Below, one piece after another: positions 9,801 to 17,424 of a stretch of 64,000 nucleotides of DNA. The notes beneath the pieces are model-generated. The model made no database searches. It worked only from the letters and a program-made list of their open reading frames with translations, and was not told the DNA's origin. The DNA is from Anabaenopsis elenkinii CCIBt3563 (GTDB lineage: Bacteria; Cyanobacteriota; Cyanobacteriia; Cyanobacteriales; Nostocaceae), in NCBI RefSeq assembly GCF_015245355.1, contig NZ_CP063311.1, positions 3,980,428 through 4,044,427 of the forward strand, read 5' to 3'. Both the position numbers and the translations under genes were made by a program. Each line of letters begins with the position of its first letter. The stretch's first letter is position 1.

Positions 9801-9939
9801 GTTTGCAGACTATAAAGAACAGGTCATAGATTTATTAATGCGGGTGTGTAGTGTAAGTGTGGAAACCATGAATATAGTTAATCAGATGTCTTCCCCTGAC
9901 CAGAAAGGCGATCGCCCTGGGTTGAAAAATTCCGTTTGA
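6895..9939 (+). CDS. single-chain restriction-modification enzyme (type ISP/IIG-like)
   Basis: A 1014-residue protein. The N-terminus looks like a PD-(D/E)xK nuclease: PDG with Asp64, then WESKD with Glu79 and Lys81. After a helical spacer comes an adenine-specific N6 methyltransferase with motif I DPATGTGTF at Asp340 and motif IV NPPY at 446-449. The remaining 550 residues would hold the target recognition region and the ISP-type C-terminus. No helicase motifs are visible, so it is shorter than the LlaGI/LlaBIII type ISP enzymes. It would modify and cut DNA at its own site, protecting against phage. No separate S or R gene is nearby. The gene is bracketed by direct repeats and its last ten codons lie in a duplicated sequence. 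Confidence 0.85.
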   Translation: MSRLLISQYQAEVAKIIQFGGSRKETSIRVAFQNLLNEYCKPRDFLLIPELDFKLPNGKLVYPDGTVKDALRLDWGYWESKDQYDNLDEEIDKKLNKGYPSSNILFEDSQTAVLIQNATETQRVSMKDAEALDALITNFINYVRPEVRDFRSAIDSFRQDLPTILDYLRDLIDSQGETNSKFETARNKFWSICQESINPEISLVDIREMMIQHILTEDIFLNIFNESQFHTENNVARELQGVIATFFTGSVKRNALGSIERYYAVIRRTAANIANHQEKQRFLKSLYENFYKAYNPKAADRLGIVYTPNEIVRFMIESTDFLVHKHFGKLLADRDVEILDPATGTGTFVTELIDYLPAHCLEYKYKHEIHCNEVAILPYYIANLNIEYTYKQKMGVYEEFENICFVDTLDNTLFVGKQMDLFAMSVENTARIKRQNDRTISVIIGNPPYNAKQENFNDDNANRGYEAIDRLIKGSYVKYSQAQNNIVLYDMYTRFIRWASDRLGNNGIIAFVCNSSFIDSITFDGFRKSVSDDFNYIYVIDLHGDVRKNPKLSGTTHNVFGIQTGVAIMLMVKKPDTDFNRCQIFYLRRPEFETAGEKLGFLSNTKFNQIPFEHITPDKKYNWINQTDNDFDSLLPVVDKGVKAGKGEEAVFKLFSRGVETTRDEWVYDLNQSDLIKKMKNMIEVYNSCVASKNIDNYIKWSSSLISYFNNGIKVIFNRELIKLSLYRPYFKLYHYTEKIFNHRLTQNHYEMFSQNLNGQNKVIAFSAIGSSKYFHCLSSNVLIDLHLTGDSQCLPLYRYDQEGNRTDNITDWGLEQIHTHYQDTTITKIDIFHYTYGVLHNPEYRQKYELNLKRDFPRLPLYDKFPQWVDWGKQLMDLHINYETVTPYKLSRVDIPLKGNQTTPKAKLKADKTQGSIILDDVTTLQGVPSIAWEYMLGNRCALEWILDQYKEKKPKDPTIAEKFNTYRFADYKEQVIDLLMRVCSVSVETMNIVNQMSSPDQKGDRPGLKNSV

Positions 9940-9969
9940 TGCTACACGGGGAGACGGGGGTTAGAAACC
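9908..9969. repeat. 62-bp direct repeat, left copy (R-M 3' end)
   Basis: The 62 bp from GCGATCGC to GAAACC match 10732-10793 with three mismatches. The left copy encodes the last codons of the R-M protein (RPGLKNSV) and its stop. The right copy overlaps the bioF stop codon. The unit therefore spans the 3' ends of two unrelated genes. Confidence 0.9.
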
Positions 9970-9989
9970 ACCCTCTCAAAGCCATAGAA

Positions 9990-10049
9990 AATAAACCTTT
10001 GCGTACCTTTGCGCCAACCTTTGCGCCCCTTTGCGTTTAACAACAGATA
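9990..10049. repeat. 60-bp direct repeat, right copy
   Basis: Identical to 6644-6703. Directly after it (10053-10086) is a segment beginning TCGCCACCCAG and ending AAACCCCCGTCT that also has a counterpart at 6546-6581, so the shared sequence on the two sides of the R-M gene is longer than the perfect core, though in a different order. Confidence 0.9.
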
Positions 10050-10097
10050 TAGTCGCCACCCAGGGAGGCCTTACAAACCCCCGTCTCCAAACTCCTA

Positions 10098-10691
10098 TTA
10101 CCACTTCCGGGGTTGAAAATCCGGCTCATTTAAAATCACCACATCATCACCGCACAGACCCAAGACAAATAAACCTTGACCATAAGCATAATCCCGTACC
10201 TCATTAGTAACCACCATCCCCGCCACTGCACCCATAGCCTGTACATCTCTATACCGAGGCATAAGGCGCTTAAACTTTTCTAACCGCTGTAAATGCTTAT
10301 CCACATCGGCTTGATTGGGTTTACTCTTCACCTCAATTAACACCGCTTCGGTATCATTTACTACTAATAAATCAATTTCCAAACCCTCATCCCCTCGTTG
10401 CGTAGACAACCCTGGGTGAAGTTCATGGACATCAATACCCCGTTCTCGAAACAATCTTACTGCAGCAGGGCGTACTTGCCATTCTACAAACTCCCCTAGG
10501 CGATTACCTAATTTACCCAGTTGTTGACTTACCTGTTTAATCTGCTTATCAGTTGCTTGAGCTTGTTGTTTAAGAAACCGCTCAGTTTCTTGAAAACGGT
10601 GTTCTGTTTCTTGAAAGCGGCGCTCTGTTTCCTTTTGAGCTACAATCAACTCCCCTAATAAGCGCCAAACATCATCAGGTGTGTAAGTCAT
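10098..10691 (-). CDS. coiled-coil PD-(D/E)xK nuclease-fold protein (DUF3782 type)
   Basis: A 197-residue protein starting at the ATG at 10691; a GTG at 10715 would add eight residues. Residues 20-60 form a heptad-like coiled coil built of repeated ETE(R/H)RFQ units. The C-terminal half has the nuclease-fold core: LEIDLLVV with Glu105 and Asp107, then VLIEVKSK with Glu120 and Lys122. Proteins of this type are very frequent in cyanobacteria, often in mobile or defence neighbourhoods, and their role is not established. It lies between the R-M gene and bioF and is bracketed by the 62-bp direct repeat, facing the R-M gene convergently. Confidence 0.75.
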   Translation of the reverse strand: MTYTPDDVWRLLGELIVAQKETERRFQETEHRFQETERFLKQQAQATDKQIKQVSQQLGKLGNRLGEFVEWQVRPAAVRLFRERGIDVHELHPGLSTQRGDEGLEIDLLVVNDTEAVLIEVKSKPNQADVDKHLQRLEKFKRLMPRYRDVQAMGAVAGMVVTNEVRDYAYGQGLFVLGLCGDDVVILNEPDFQPRKW

Positions 10692-10731
10692 GGTTGATTC
10701 GAGAGGGTATAGCACTATGATAATACCTGAA

Positions 10732-10793
10732 GCGATCGCTCTGGGTTGAAAAATTCCGTTGGATGCTACACGGGGAGAAGGGGGTTAGAAACC
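10732..10793. repeat. 62-bp direct repeat, right copy (bioF 3' end)
   Basis: Matches 9908-9969 with three mismatches in 62. It includes the bioF stop codon (10785-10787) and the two preceding bioF codons. Because bioF is a conserved gene, this copy is probably the original and the left copy the duplicate. Confidence 0.9.
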
Positions 10794-11960
10794 TGCGGAT
10801 ATTCTCATTAAAACAGAAACTAATTTTTCTATATGTTCTAATTCATGACTGGCCATGAGGGATATTCTGATGCGACTGGTGGGAACCGTGGGGGGACGAA
10901 TTGCGGGCGCAAAAATACCTTGGCTTTTTAACTGTTGACCAACCCTCAAGGCTACAGCTGCACTAGGTAACTGTATACATATGATAGCCGATGCTGTGGG
11001 TAGTATTTTTAGGTGTGGTAATTTTGCGGAGAGTAAATGTTTTAAATAGTCTACATTCCGCCACAGTTGCGCCAGGCGTTGGGGTTCTTGTTGGACTATT
11101 GCAATGGCTGCTAAGGCTGCAGCGGTGTCTGGGGGTGAAAGGGCTGTGGTATAAATCCAAGTAGGGGCGCGATTGCGTAAGTAGTCAATGAGGGTGGCGC
11201 TTCCGGCGACATACCCGCCTAAACTTCCCAGGGCTTTGCTTAATGTGCCAATTTGAATGACATTTCTACCTGTACAGTTAAAGTGTTCCATGCACCCAGC
11301 GCCGGTTTTCCCTAGTACTGCCGTACTATGGGCTTCGTCTACTAGGAGCATAGAGTTAAACTGCTCTCCTATATCTAATAATTCTGGTAAAGGACATAAA
11401 TCACCATCCATACTAAAGACGCTATCGGTGATAATCAAACAGCGACGGTAGTTGGGGCGGTGTTGAATTAATTGGGTTTTTAAGGCTGTAATGTCACAGT
11501 GGGGATATTCTTTGAAGTCTGCACCGCTGAGAATTGCCCCATTTTTCAAACTGGAATGATTATACTGGTCTGATAAGATTAAATCACGTTTACCTACTAC
11601 AGCGGCGATCGCACCTAAATTCGCTAGATAGCCAGAACTGAATAATAGTGCGTCTTCTGTTTGTTTCCAACAGGCGATCGCCGTTTCTAATTCTCTGTGT
11701 ATTTCCCTATGTCCACTGAGTAACCGGGAACCAGTGGAACCAGTCCCCCATTGTTGCACCGCAGTAATGGCGGCTTGGCTCAAGCGTTCATCCCCAGCCA
11801 AGCCCAAGTAGTCATTACTAGCAAAATTAATCACCTCTTCCCCCCCTAACAGCACAGTTGCACCGGGGCGACCCTGGATGGTTTGCACTGAACGATACCA
11901 GTTAGCCTTGTGAATAGTGGCTAAAGATGATTCTATCCAGTTGTAAGGGTCTGGAGACAT
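10785..11960 (-). CDS. bioF: 8-amino-7-oxononanoate synthase
   Basis: A 391-residue PLP enzyme of the alpha-oxoamine synthase family that condenses pimeloyl-thioester with alanine in biotin synthesis. Motifs seen: [10 protein letters not shown] near residue 50, HHxS-like [22 protein letters not shown] near 205-218 and the PLP lysine in [13 protein letters not shown] near 245. Length is normal. No other bio gene is adjacent. The 2-amino-3-ketobutyrate CoA ligase paralogue is the main alternative, but the N-terminal and active-site sequence fits BioF. The stop codon lies in a repeat shared with the R-M gene. Confidence 0.88.
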   Translation of the reverse strand: MSPDPYNWIESSLATIHKANWYRSVQTIQGRPGATVLLGGEEVINFASNDYLGLAGDERLSQAAITAVQQWGTGSTGSRLLSGHREIHRELETAIACWKQTEDALLFSSGYLANLGAIAAVVGKRDLILSDQYNHSSLKNGAILSGADFKEYPHCDITALKTQLIQHRPNYRRCLIITDSVFSMDGDLCPLPELLDIGEQFNSMLLVDEAHSTAVLGKTGAGCMEHFNCTGRNVIQIGTLSKALGSLGGYVAGSATLIDYLRNRAPTWIYTTALSPPDTAAALAAIAIVQQEPQRLAQLWRNVDYLKHLLSAKLPHLKILPTASAIICIQLPSAAVALRVGQQLKSQGIFAPAIRPPTVPTSRIRISLMASHELEHIEKLVSVLMRISAGF

Positions 11961-11990
11961 AAATACAGATGACGGATAACTTACTTAACT

Positions 11991-12014
11991 CCCCTCCCCG
12001 TGGAGGGGGAGGGG
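11991..12014. terminator. GC-rich hairpin between ruvA and bioF
   Basis: CCCCTCCCC (11991-11999) pairs perfectly with GGGGAGGGG (12006-12014) around a 6-nt loop. It follows the ruvA stop on the minus strand but has no U-tract, so it is a possible attenuator or a dispersed hairpin rather than a standard terminator. Related CCCCTT..AAGGGG palindromes occur inside the MITEs. Confidence 0.45.
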
Positions 12015-12040
12015 TTGGGGGATGGGGTGGGCAAATTATA

Positions 12041-12688
12041 TCATAACTGGTGACTGATTGCCTCACTGCTACTCAGATAGGCGATCGCTTGTTTAATCCA
12101 GTCCTCTACATAAGCATCTTTTGTCAGTCCAATATCTTCACTGACTACGTGTAAAGCGTGACTAACTTCCTGGGGGGTATATCCCAAGGCGAAAAGAGTC
12201 ATTTGCACATCTTTTAAAATTCGTGCTGGTGGTCCACCGGTGGCGACAAAAAACCCTGCTGATTTACGCCACTCAATTAACTTGGCTTTCAATTCTAAAC
12301 AGATGCGTTCTGCAGTTCTTTTACCCACTCCGGGGGTTTGAATTAACATTTCGATATTAGCAGCGACAATCGCTTGTACTAACTCTGGTAATTCTAAAGT
12401 GTCCAACATGGCGATCGCCAAAGCTGTACCGATACCGCTGACACTAATCAAATGGCGGAACAAGTCACGTTCTGCGGCCGAACCAAAGCCATAGAGAAAC
12501 GGTACTTCATCCCGAATCTGCATATGGGTAAAGATTTGTGTCACTACTCCCGCATCGGGTAACTGCTTTGCTAGGCGTTGGGTAATTTGCAAATCATACC
12601 CCAAACCATTAACCTCAAGAGTCAAGATGACCCGACTTGTTCCCACTGTTTGCACACTAGCGACAATCCCTTTAAGATAGCTAATCAT
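12041..12688 (-). CDS. ruvA: Holliday junction branch migration protein RuvA
   Basis: A 215-residue protein with the OB-fold N-terminus ([12 protein letters not shown].., [11 protein letters not shown]), two helix-hairpin-helix segments ([17 protein letters not shown] and [19 protein letters not shown]) and the C-terminal RuvB-binding domain ([13 protein letters not shown]). RuvA binds four-way junctions and loads the RuvB motor. The start overlaps the end of the sucrose-phosphatase gene by four bases, so the two are translationally coupled on the minus strand. Confidence 0.95.
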   Translation of the reverse strand: MISYLKGIVASVQTVGTSRVILTLEVNGLGYDLQITQRLAKQLPDAGVVTQIFTHMQIRDEVPFLYGFGSAAERDLFRHLISVSGIGTALAIAMLDTLELPELVQAIVAANIEMLIQTPGVGKRTAERICLELKAKLIEWRKSAGFFVATGGPPARILKDVQMTLFALGYTPQEVSHALHVVSEDIGLTKDAYVEDWIKQAIAYLSSSEAISHQL

Positions 12689-13434
12689 TGTAAGAACCTA
12701 AAATACTTTAACCCTTCGAGAATTCCACCTGCACAAGTGTTTTGTGCTAAATAACGATATTCAGCGGGATATGCTTTGTACCATTGGAGTAACTCCCCTC
12801 GCGCATTCCCGACGATAATTCCCCTTTCTTCACCTACAGCAAATAAGGCAATATCATTACCTGAATCGCCACAAACAACTGTTCTTTCGGCTGCAAAGTT
12901 CCACTTTTGACGGAGAAACTGCATGGCTTGACCTTTGTCGCTACTAAAAGGCACAATGTCAAGGTCAATGCCACTACTATAGATTAACTTAATATTTAAT
13001 TTAGAATTAACCAACTCTGCCTCTAGTTGAGGTAGGATAGTGGTAGCAAATTCTTCCTGGAGGAAGCAGCTGACCTTAAAAGCCCGTTGTTCTGAGTCCG
13101 GTTGTAGTACCAACTCAGGAAAAGATTTGACAATATCTAATACTATTTGGCGGTCCCACCCAGCACAGAGAATTTCTGACCAACCCCCATCCGGTGTATC
13201 CTGACCATGGAGATAGATTTCTGTGCCTACAGACAGAATTAAAGCATCCGGTTCCATGAGATTTTTGTCTTGCTGGAGTTCACGGTAAAGAATAGGCGAT
13301 CGCCCTGTAGCATAAACTATCTTAGTACCATACTCTTGACGATGGTGTGTCAGTGATTGGGTCAGTACTGCTAAGGCGTTATCATCCCCCACAAAGGTAT
13401 TATCTAGGTCGGTGACGAAAAGAAACGGTTTCAT
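12685..13434 (-). CDS. spp: sucrose-phosphate phosphatase (HAD family)
   Basis: A 249-residue HAD phosphatase with motif I DLDNT (nucleophile Asp9, acid Asp11), motif II TGR near residue 42 and motif [15 protein letters not shown] near 195. The overall sequence fits cyanobacterial sucrose-phosphate phosphatase, which removes phosphate from sucrose-6F-phosphate in the second step of sucrose synthesis, a compatible solute and (in heterocyst formers) a carbon carrier. No sucrose-phosphate synthase is nearby. It shares a 4-bp overlap with ruvA downstream. Confidence 0.87.
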   Translation of the reverse strand: MKPFLFVTDLDNTFVGDDNALAVLTQSLTHHRQEYGTKIVYATGRSPILYRELQQDKNLMEPDALILSVGTEIYLHGQDTPDGGWSEILCAGWDRQIVLDIVKSFPELVLQPDSEQRAFKVSCFLQEEFATTILPQLEAELVNSKLNIKLIYSSGIDLDIVPFSSDKGQAMQFLRQKWNFAAERTVVCGDSGNDIALFAVGEERGIIVGNARGELLQWYKAYPAEYRYLAQNTCAGGILEGLKYFRFLQ

Positions 13435-13987
13435 GATATTGATGTACCCTAAGTTAGTAGTTGCAAAAGTCCCTGGTTAAATTTTCCTCAAGTTCATTTA
13501 GTAAACAGCAAAGATGAATTCTTGACAATGGCTGGTCAGTTAGTTCCTGAGATTTCCACTCTGATATACTCCTACTGGTAGTTACTACAAGAACTTTGAG
13601 TTTTAACCGGAAAAACTCCCATGATCATGCATAACTCCAGTTCACTCCCCAGCCATAGGTGATTTGGGTACACCAATAGGGGGTAATACTTTCAGTACAC
13701 GTGCCTAATGTGACAAAATGACAATTTTGAGGATGATTCTAGGATTGCTCAGGATGCCACAATGGCATAAATCCCCTAGAATTCTAAGTAATAATACATA
13801 GAAAAAAGTGTTTTAAAATATGTAGAATTACTCACCCCATTTGCAGGATATCAGGTTACTATGTGGACATCTTGATTATTTCCAGAAGTAAAACAGAATT
13901 TTCTGGTTAAAATAGTATATCTGTTCTAATGAAACGCCTATCCCCAGATACCTAAAATCAATATAATTTGTATATTTAGAGGCAATA
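13435..13987. other. intergenic upstream of recA and spp
   Basis: A 553-bp divergent region. It holds a nested inverted repeat: ATTCTAGG (13736-13743) with CCTAGAAT (13775-13782) enclosing ATGCCA-CAA-TGGCAT (13754-13768). I looked for a cyanobacterial LexA-type box (RGTAC-N3-DGTWC) and found no exact match. The region proximal to recA is very AT-rich. Confidence 0.45.
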
Positions 13988-15064
13988 ATGGCTACCAAAA
14001 CCAATAGTTCTGACAAAGAAAAAGCATTAAATATAGTACTCAACCAGATTGAGCGCAGCTTCGGTAAAGGAGCAATTATGCGCCTGGGTGATGCTACCAG
14101 GATGCGAGTAGAAACAATTTCTACAGGAGCCTTGACTTTGGATTTGGCGTTGGGTGGAGGTTTGCCGAAAGGACGGGTAATTGAAATTTACGGACCAGAA
14201 AGTTCCGGTAAAACTACCGTAGCACTACATGCGATCGCCGAAGTGCAAAAACAAGATGGTATTGCGGCCTTTGTTGATGCTGAACACGCCCTAGACCCGA
14301 CTTATGCTGGGGCTTTGGGTGTAGATATTGAAAATTTGCTGGTATCTCAGCCAGATACTGGGGAATCTGCCTTAGAAATTGTGGATCAGCTGGTGCGCTC
14401 CGCCGCCGTTGATATTGTCGTCATTGACTCAGTAGCTGCACTAGTTCCTCGTGCGGAAATTGAAGGGGATATGGGTGATACCCACGTTGGTCTACAGGCA
14501 CGGTTGATGAGCCAGGCTCTACGTAAGATTACAGGTAACATAAGTAAATCTGGCTGCACAGTTATCTTTATCAACCAGTTGCGGCAAAAAATCGGTATCA
14601 CCTACGGTAGTCCAGAAACCACCACTGGCGGTAACGCCTTGAAATTTTATGCTTCCGTGCGTCTGGATATTCGCCGCATACAAACTTTAAAAAAAGGTAA
14701 CGAAGAATTTGGCAACCGTGTCAAAGTTAAAGTCGCCAAAAATAAAGTAGCACCCCCCTTTAGAGTTGCAGAATTTGACATTATCTTTGGTAAAGGAGTT
14801 TCTACCTTGGGTTGTCTGGTGGACTTAGCAGAAGAAACAGGGGTGATCCTGCGCAAGGGAGCCTGGTACAGTTACAACGGTGAGAATATTTCCCAAGGTC
14901 GAGATAACGCTATCAAGTACCTGGAAGAAAAGCCGGAATTTGTTCAACAAATTAAAGACTTGGTACGTCAAAAGCTCGATATGGGGGCTGTTGTTTCTGC
15001 TAATTCAGTGTCCAAGGCTAATCAGGAAGAAGATGATGAGGATAAACTAGACGTAGAAGAATAA
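13988..15064 (+). CDS. recA: recombinase RecA
   Basis: A 358-residue RecA with Walker A GPESSGKT near residue 69, the DAEHALDP segment, Walker [11 protein letters not shown] near 140, loop L2 region [29 protein letters not shown] (seen as INQLRQKIG) and an acidic C-terminus ([12 protein letters not shown]). It forms filaments on ssDNA and catalyses strand exchange. The gene stands alone, 553 bp from its divergent neighbour. Confidence 0.98.
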   Translation: MATKTNSSDKEKALNIVLNQIERSFGKGAIMRLGDATRMRVETISTGALTLDLALGGGLPKGRVIEIYGPESSGKTTVALHAIAEVQKQDGIAAFVDAEHALDPTYAGALGVDIENLLVSQPDTGESALEIVDQLVRSAAVDIVVIDSVAALVPRAEIEGDMGDTHVGLQARLMSQALRKITGNISKSGCTVIFINQLRQKIGITYGSPETTTGGNALKFYASVRLDIRRIQTLKKGNEEFGNRVKVKVAKNKVAPPFRVAEFDIIFGKGVSTLGCLVDLAEETGVILRKGAWYSYNGENISQGRDNAIKYLEEKPEFVQQIKDLVRQKLDMGAVVSANSVSKANQEEDDEDKLDVEE

Positions 15065-15229
15065 TCATTCCACAGGTAGTCAGGACATCATCTTTGTGTC
15101 GAAGTTATTGTAGGTAATGGTGAGTTTTTGCTGATTTGCAACATGAGTGGGACAGCTTAGTTAAAGCTAATGATGAATAATAATAAGAGAACGCTTTGCA
15201 TTTCTTAAATATTCACTTTTATTAGAACC

Positions 15230-16738
15230 ATGGCCAGAGACTTACGGGGATTCATCAAAATTCTGGAAGAAAGAGGACAATTAAAGAGAATTTCCGCTTT
15301 AGTTGACCCAGAATTAGAAATTGCAGAAATTTCCAACCGGATGCTACAAAAAGGTGGGCCAGGGTTACTATTTGAGAACGTCAAAGGCGCATCGTTCCCG
15401 GTGGCGGTTAATTTGATGGGAACTGTGGAAAGGATATGCTGGGCAATGAATATGCAGCATCCAGAAGAGTTGGAAACTCTGGGGAGAAAGCTGGGTATGC
15501 TGCAACAACCGAAACCACCAAAAAAGATTTCCCAAGCTATAGACTTTGGGAAGGTGCTGTTTGATGTGGTCAAGGCAAAACCAGGGCGAGACTTTTTCCC
15601 TTCTTGTCAACAGGTGGTAGTTGCAGGGGAGGATTTAGATTTAAATAAGTTACCTTTAATACGTCCGTATGTAGGCGATGCTGGTAAGATTATCACCCTG
15701 GGATTGGTAATTACTAAGGACTGTGAAACAGGTACGCCCAATGTGGGTGTATATCGTCTGCAACTGCAATCTCACAATACGATGACTGTTCACTGGTTAT
15801 CTGTGCGGGGTGGAGCCAGACATTTACGCAAGGCTGCTGAATGTGGTAAAAAGTTAGAAGTGGCGATCGCCCTGGGTGTAGACCCTTTGATTATTATGGC
15901 TGCTGCTACACCCATCCCCGTAGACTTATCGGAATGGTTATTTGCGGGACTGTACGGGGGTTCCGGTGTGACTTTAGCTAAATGTAAAACTGTAGATTTA
16001 GAAGTTCCCGCTGATTCAGAATTTGTTTTAGAAGGGACAATTACACCAGGGGAAGTATTACCAGATGGACCGTTTGGTGACCACATGGGTTATTACGGCG
16101 GTGTGGAAGATTCGCCTTTGATTCGCTTCCAATGTATGACCCACCGGAAAAACCCGATTTACTTAACCACATTTAGCGGTCGTCCCCCCAAAGAAGAAGC
16201 GATGATGGCGATCGCTCTCAATCGGATTTACACTCCCATTTTACGGCAACAGGTGTCAGAAATTGTCGATTTCTTCTTACCGATGGAGGCTTTAAGTTAC
16301 AAAGCTGCGGTTATTTCCATTGACAAAGCATATCCGGGACAAGCGCGACGAGCTGCTTTAGCCTTTTGGAGTGCCTTACCCCAATTTACTTATACTAAAT
16401 TTGTGATTGTGGTTGATAAAGATATCAATATTCGTGATCCGCGTCAAGTAGTATGGGCTATCAGTTCCAAAGTTGATCCCTCTAGGGATGTATTTATTTT
16501 GCCTAATACACCCTTTGATACCTTAGATTTTGCTAGTGAGAAAATTGGTTTAGGTGGACGCATGGGTATTGATGCGACTACGAAAATACCACCCGAAACA
16601 GACCACGAATGGGGCGCACCTTTGGAGTCAGACCCCAATATAGCTGCGATGGTAGATAGACGCTGGGCTGAGTATGGTTTAGCGAATTTAAAGTTAGGGG
16701 AGGTAGATCCCAATTTGTTCGGCTACGATATGCGGTAA
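15230..16738 (+). CDS. UbiD-family prenylated-FMN decarboxylase
   Basis: A 502-residue protein starting MARDLRGFIKILEERGQLKRI, the normal UbiD N-terminus. It has the GPFGDHMGYY motif near residue 280 and the conserved Glu-rich segment around FVLEGTITPGEV. UbiD enzymes decarboxylate aromatic acids using prenylated FMN made by UbiX. In cyanobacteria the likely substrate is a plastoquinone precursor, 4-hydroxybenzoate-derived, rather than ubiquinone; this is family knowledge. It follows recA by 165 bp on the same strand. Confidence 0.9.
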   Translation: MARDLRGFIKILEERGQLKRISALVDPELEIAEISNRMLQKGGPGLLFENVKGASFPVAVNLMGTVERICWAMNMQHPEELETLGRKLGMLQQPKPPKKISQAIDFGKVLFDVVKAKPGRDFFPSCQQVVVAGEDLDLNKLPLIRPYVGDAGKIITLGLVITKDCETGTPNVGVYRLQLQSHNTMTVHWLSVRGGARHLRKAAECGKKLEVAIALGVDPLIIMAAATPIPVDLSEWLFAGLYGGSGVTLAKCKTVDLEVPADSEFVLEGTITPGEVLPDGPFGDHMGYYGGVEDSPLIRFQCMTHRKNPIYLTTFSGRPPKEEAMMAIALNRIYTPILRQQVSEIVDFFLPMEALSYKAAVISIDKAYPGQARRAALAFWSALPQFTYTKFVIVVDKDINIRDPRQVVWAISSKVDPSRDVFILPNTPFDTLDFASEKIGLGGRMGIDATTKIPPETDHEWGAPLESDPNIAAMVDRRWAEYGLANLKLGEVDPNLFGYDMR

Positions 16739-16746
16739 AAAGTAGT

Positions 16747-16772
16747 ACCCCCTCTTCCCTAGGGAGGAGGGG
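16747..16772. terminator. GC-rich palindrome after ubiD-family gene
   Basis: CCCCCTCTTCCCT / AGGGAGGAGGGGG forms a near-perfect inverted repeat with one mismatch, starting nine bases after the decarboxylase stop and lying between convergent genes. There is no U-tract. It probably serves as a bidirectional end structure. Confidence 0.45.
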
Positions 16773-16815
16773 GATATCAGAATTGTCTGCTTGATTCAGT
16801 GTGGAATTTCCAGAA

Positions 16816-16968
16816 CTACCAACCGTTGGCTGTTCTACGTCTATAGGGTTCCCCTGTAAATGGCTGTACACCAATCACCGGATAAGCATCGTCAGTAGGT
16901 GTAAAAATCCGCATCACGGCTTCAGAAACATACTGCATTATGCTAGCCAATCTGTTTGAAATCGCCAT
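16816..16968 (-). CDS. small 50-residue protein, unknown
   Basis: A short reading frame, MAISNRLASIMQYVSEAVMR followed by a segment with FTPTDDAYPVIGVQPF, ending in NGW. It is supported by a strong Shine-Dalgarno sequence (AAGGAGT) placed eight bases before the ATG at 16968. The N-terminal 20 residues could form an amphipathic helix, and the DDxYPxxGVQPFxGEPY-like middle looks conserved rather than random. It may be a member of the many cyanobacterial small proteins. I cannot name a function. Confidence 0.65.
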   Translation of the reverse strand: MAISNRLASIMQYVSEAVMRIFTPTDDAYPVIGVQPFTGEPYRRRTANGW

Positions 16969-17270
16969 ATGAGACTCCTTTGTGAGTCGCGTTGGTTGTG
17001 ATTCATCTAATTTAGTGGTGATTTTCTCTACTAGATTAAAACTGCAACATATTGAAAATATGTGTAATCTTTATTTGGTTATCTTTGCAACAGTTTATAT
17101 TTTGAGTCAGTGTTAATTATGTTAATATTTTAGTTTTTTAACAAAAAATTATCAGCAATTTTTGGTAAAAAATACTATTGTAATTAAGTTAAATAATGGC
17201 AATTTCGCAAATAAGCCCCATGGCAAAATTTAGGTTTAGCGGACTAATATAACTTTATGTCAGGGATGAT
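16969..17270. other. AT-rich divergent spacer
   Basis: About 300 bp between the small gene and the nadD promoter, very rich in A/T runs. It must carry the promoter of the small gene on the minus strand. No further gene, repeat or RNA is apparent. Confidence 0.4.
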
Positions 17271-17300
17271 TTGACATTATATATAGTAAAATCTACTATA
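17271..17300 (+). promoter_or_regulatory. nadD promoter with candidate NrtR operator
   Basis: TTGACA (17271-17276) and TACTAT (17294-17299) are separated by exactly 17 bp, a consensus sigma-70 promoter about 125 bp before nadD. The -10 box is the right half of a perfect 19-bp palindrome, TATAGTA-AAATC-TACTATA (17282-17300). Since the second gene of this operon encodes an NrtR-type repressor, the palindrome is a natural autoregulatory operator. The assignment is inferred from position and symmetry. Confidence 0.65.
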
Positions 17301-17424
17301 ACAAAGGTTAGGAAGTGGGAAAAATGCTCTAGTATGGTAACTGCTACGGAGGATTAGACTCTTCTAGAGTATTAATTATTTCTATTTAAATTCAAGTGAT
17401 AGGTAAATTACCCAGAGGTAAAAT

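Noticed and set aside
13435..13987. LexA box upstream of recA
   Set aside because: GTAC-containing words occur at about 13669 and 13695 but none fits RGTAC-N3-DGTWC.
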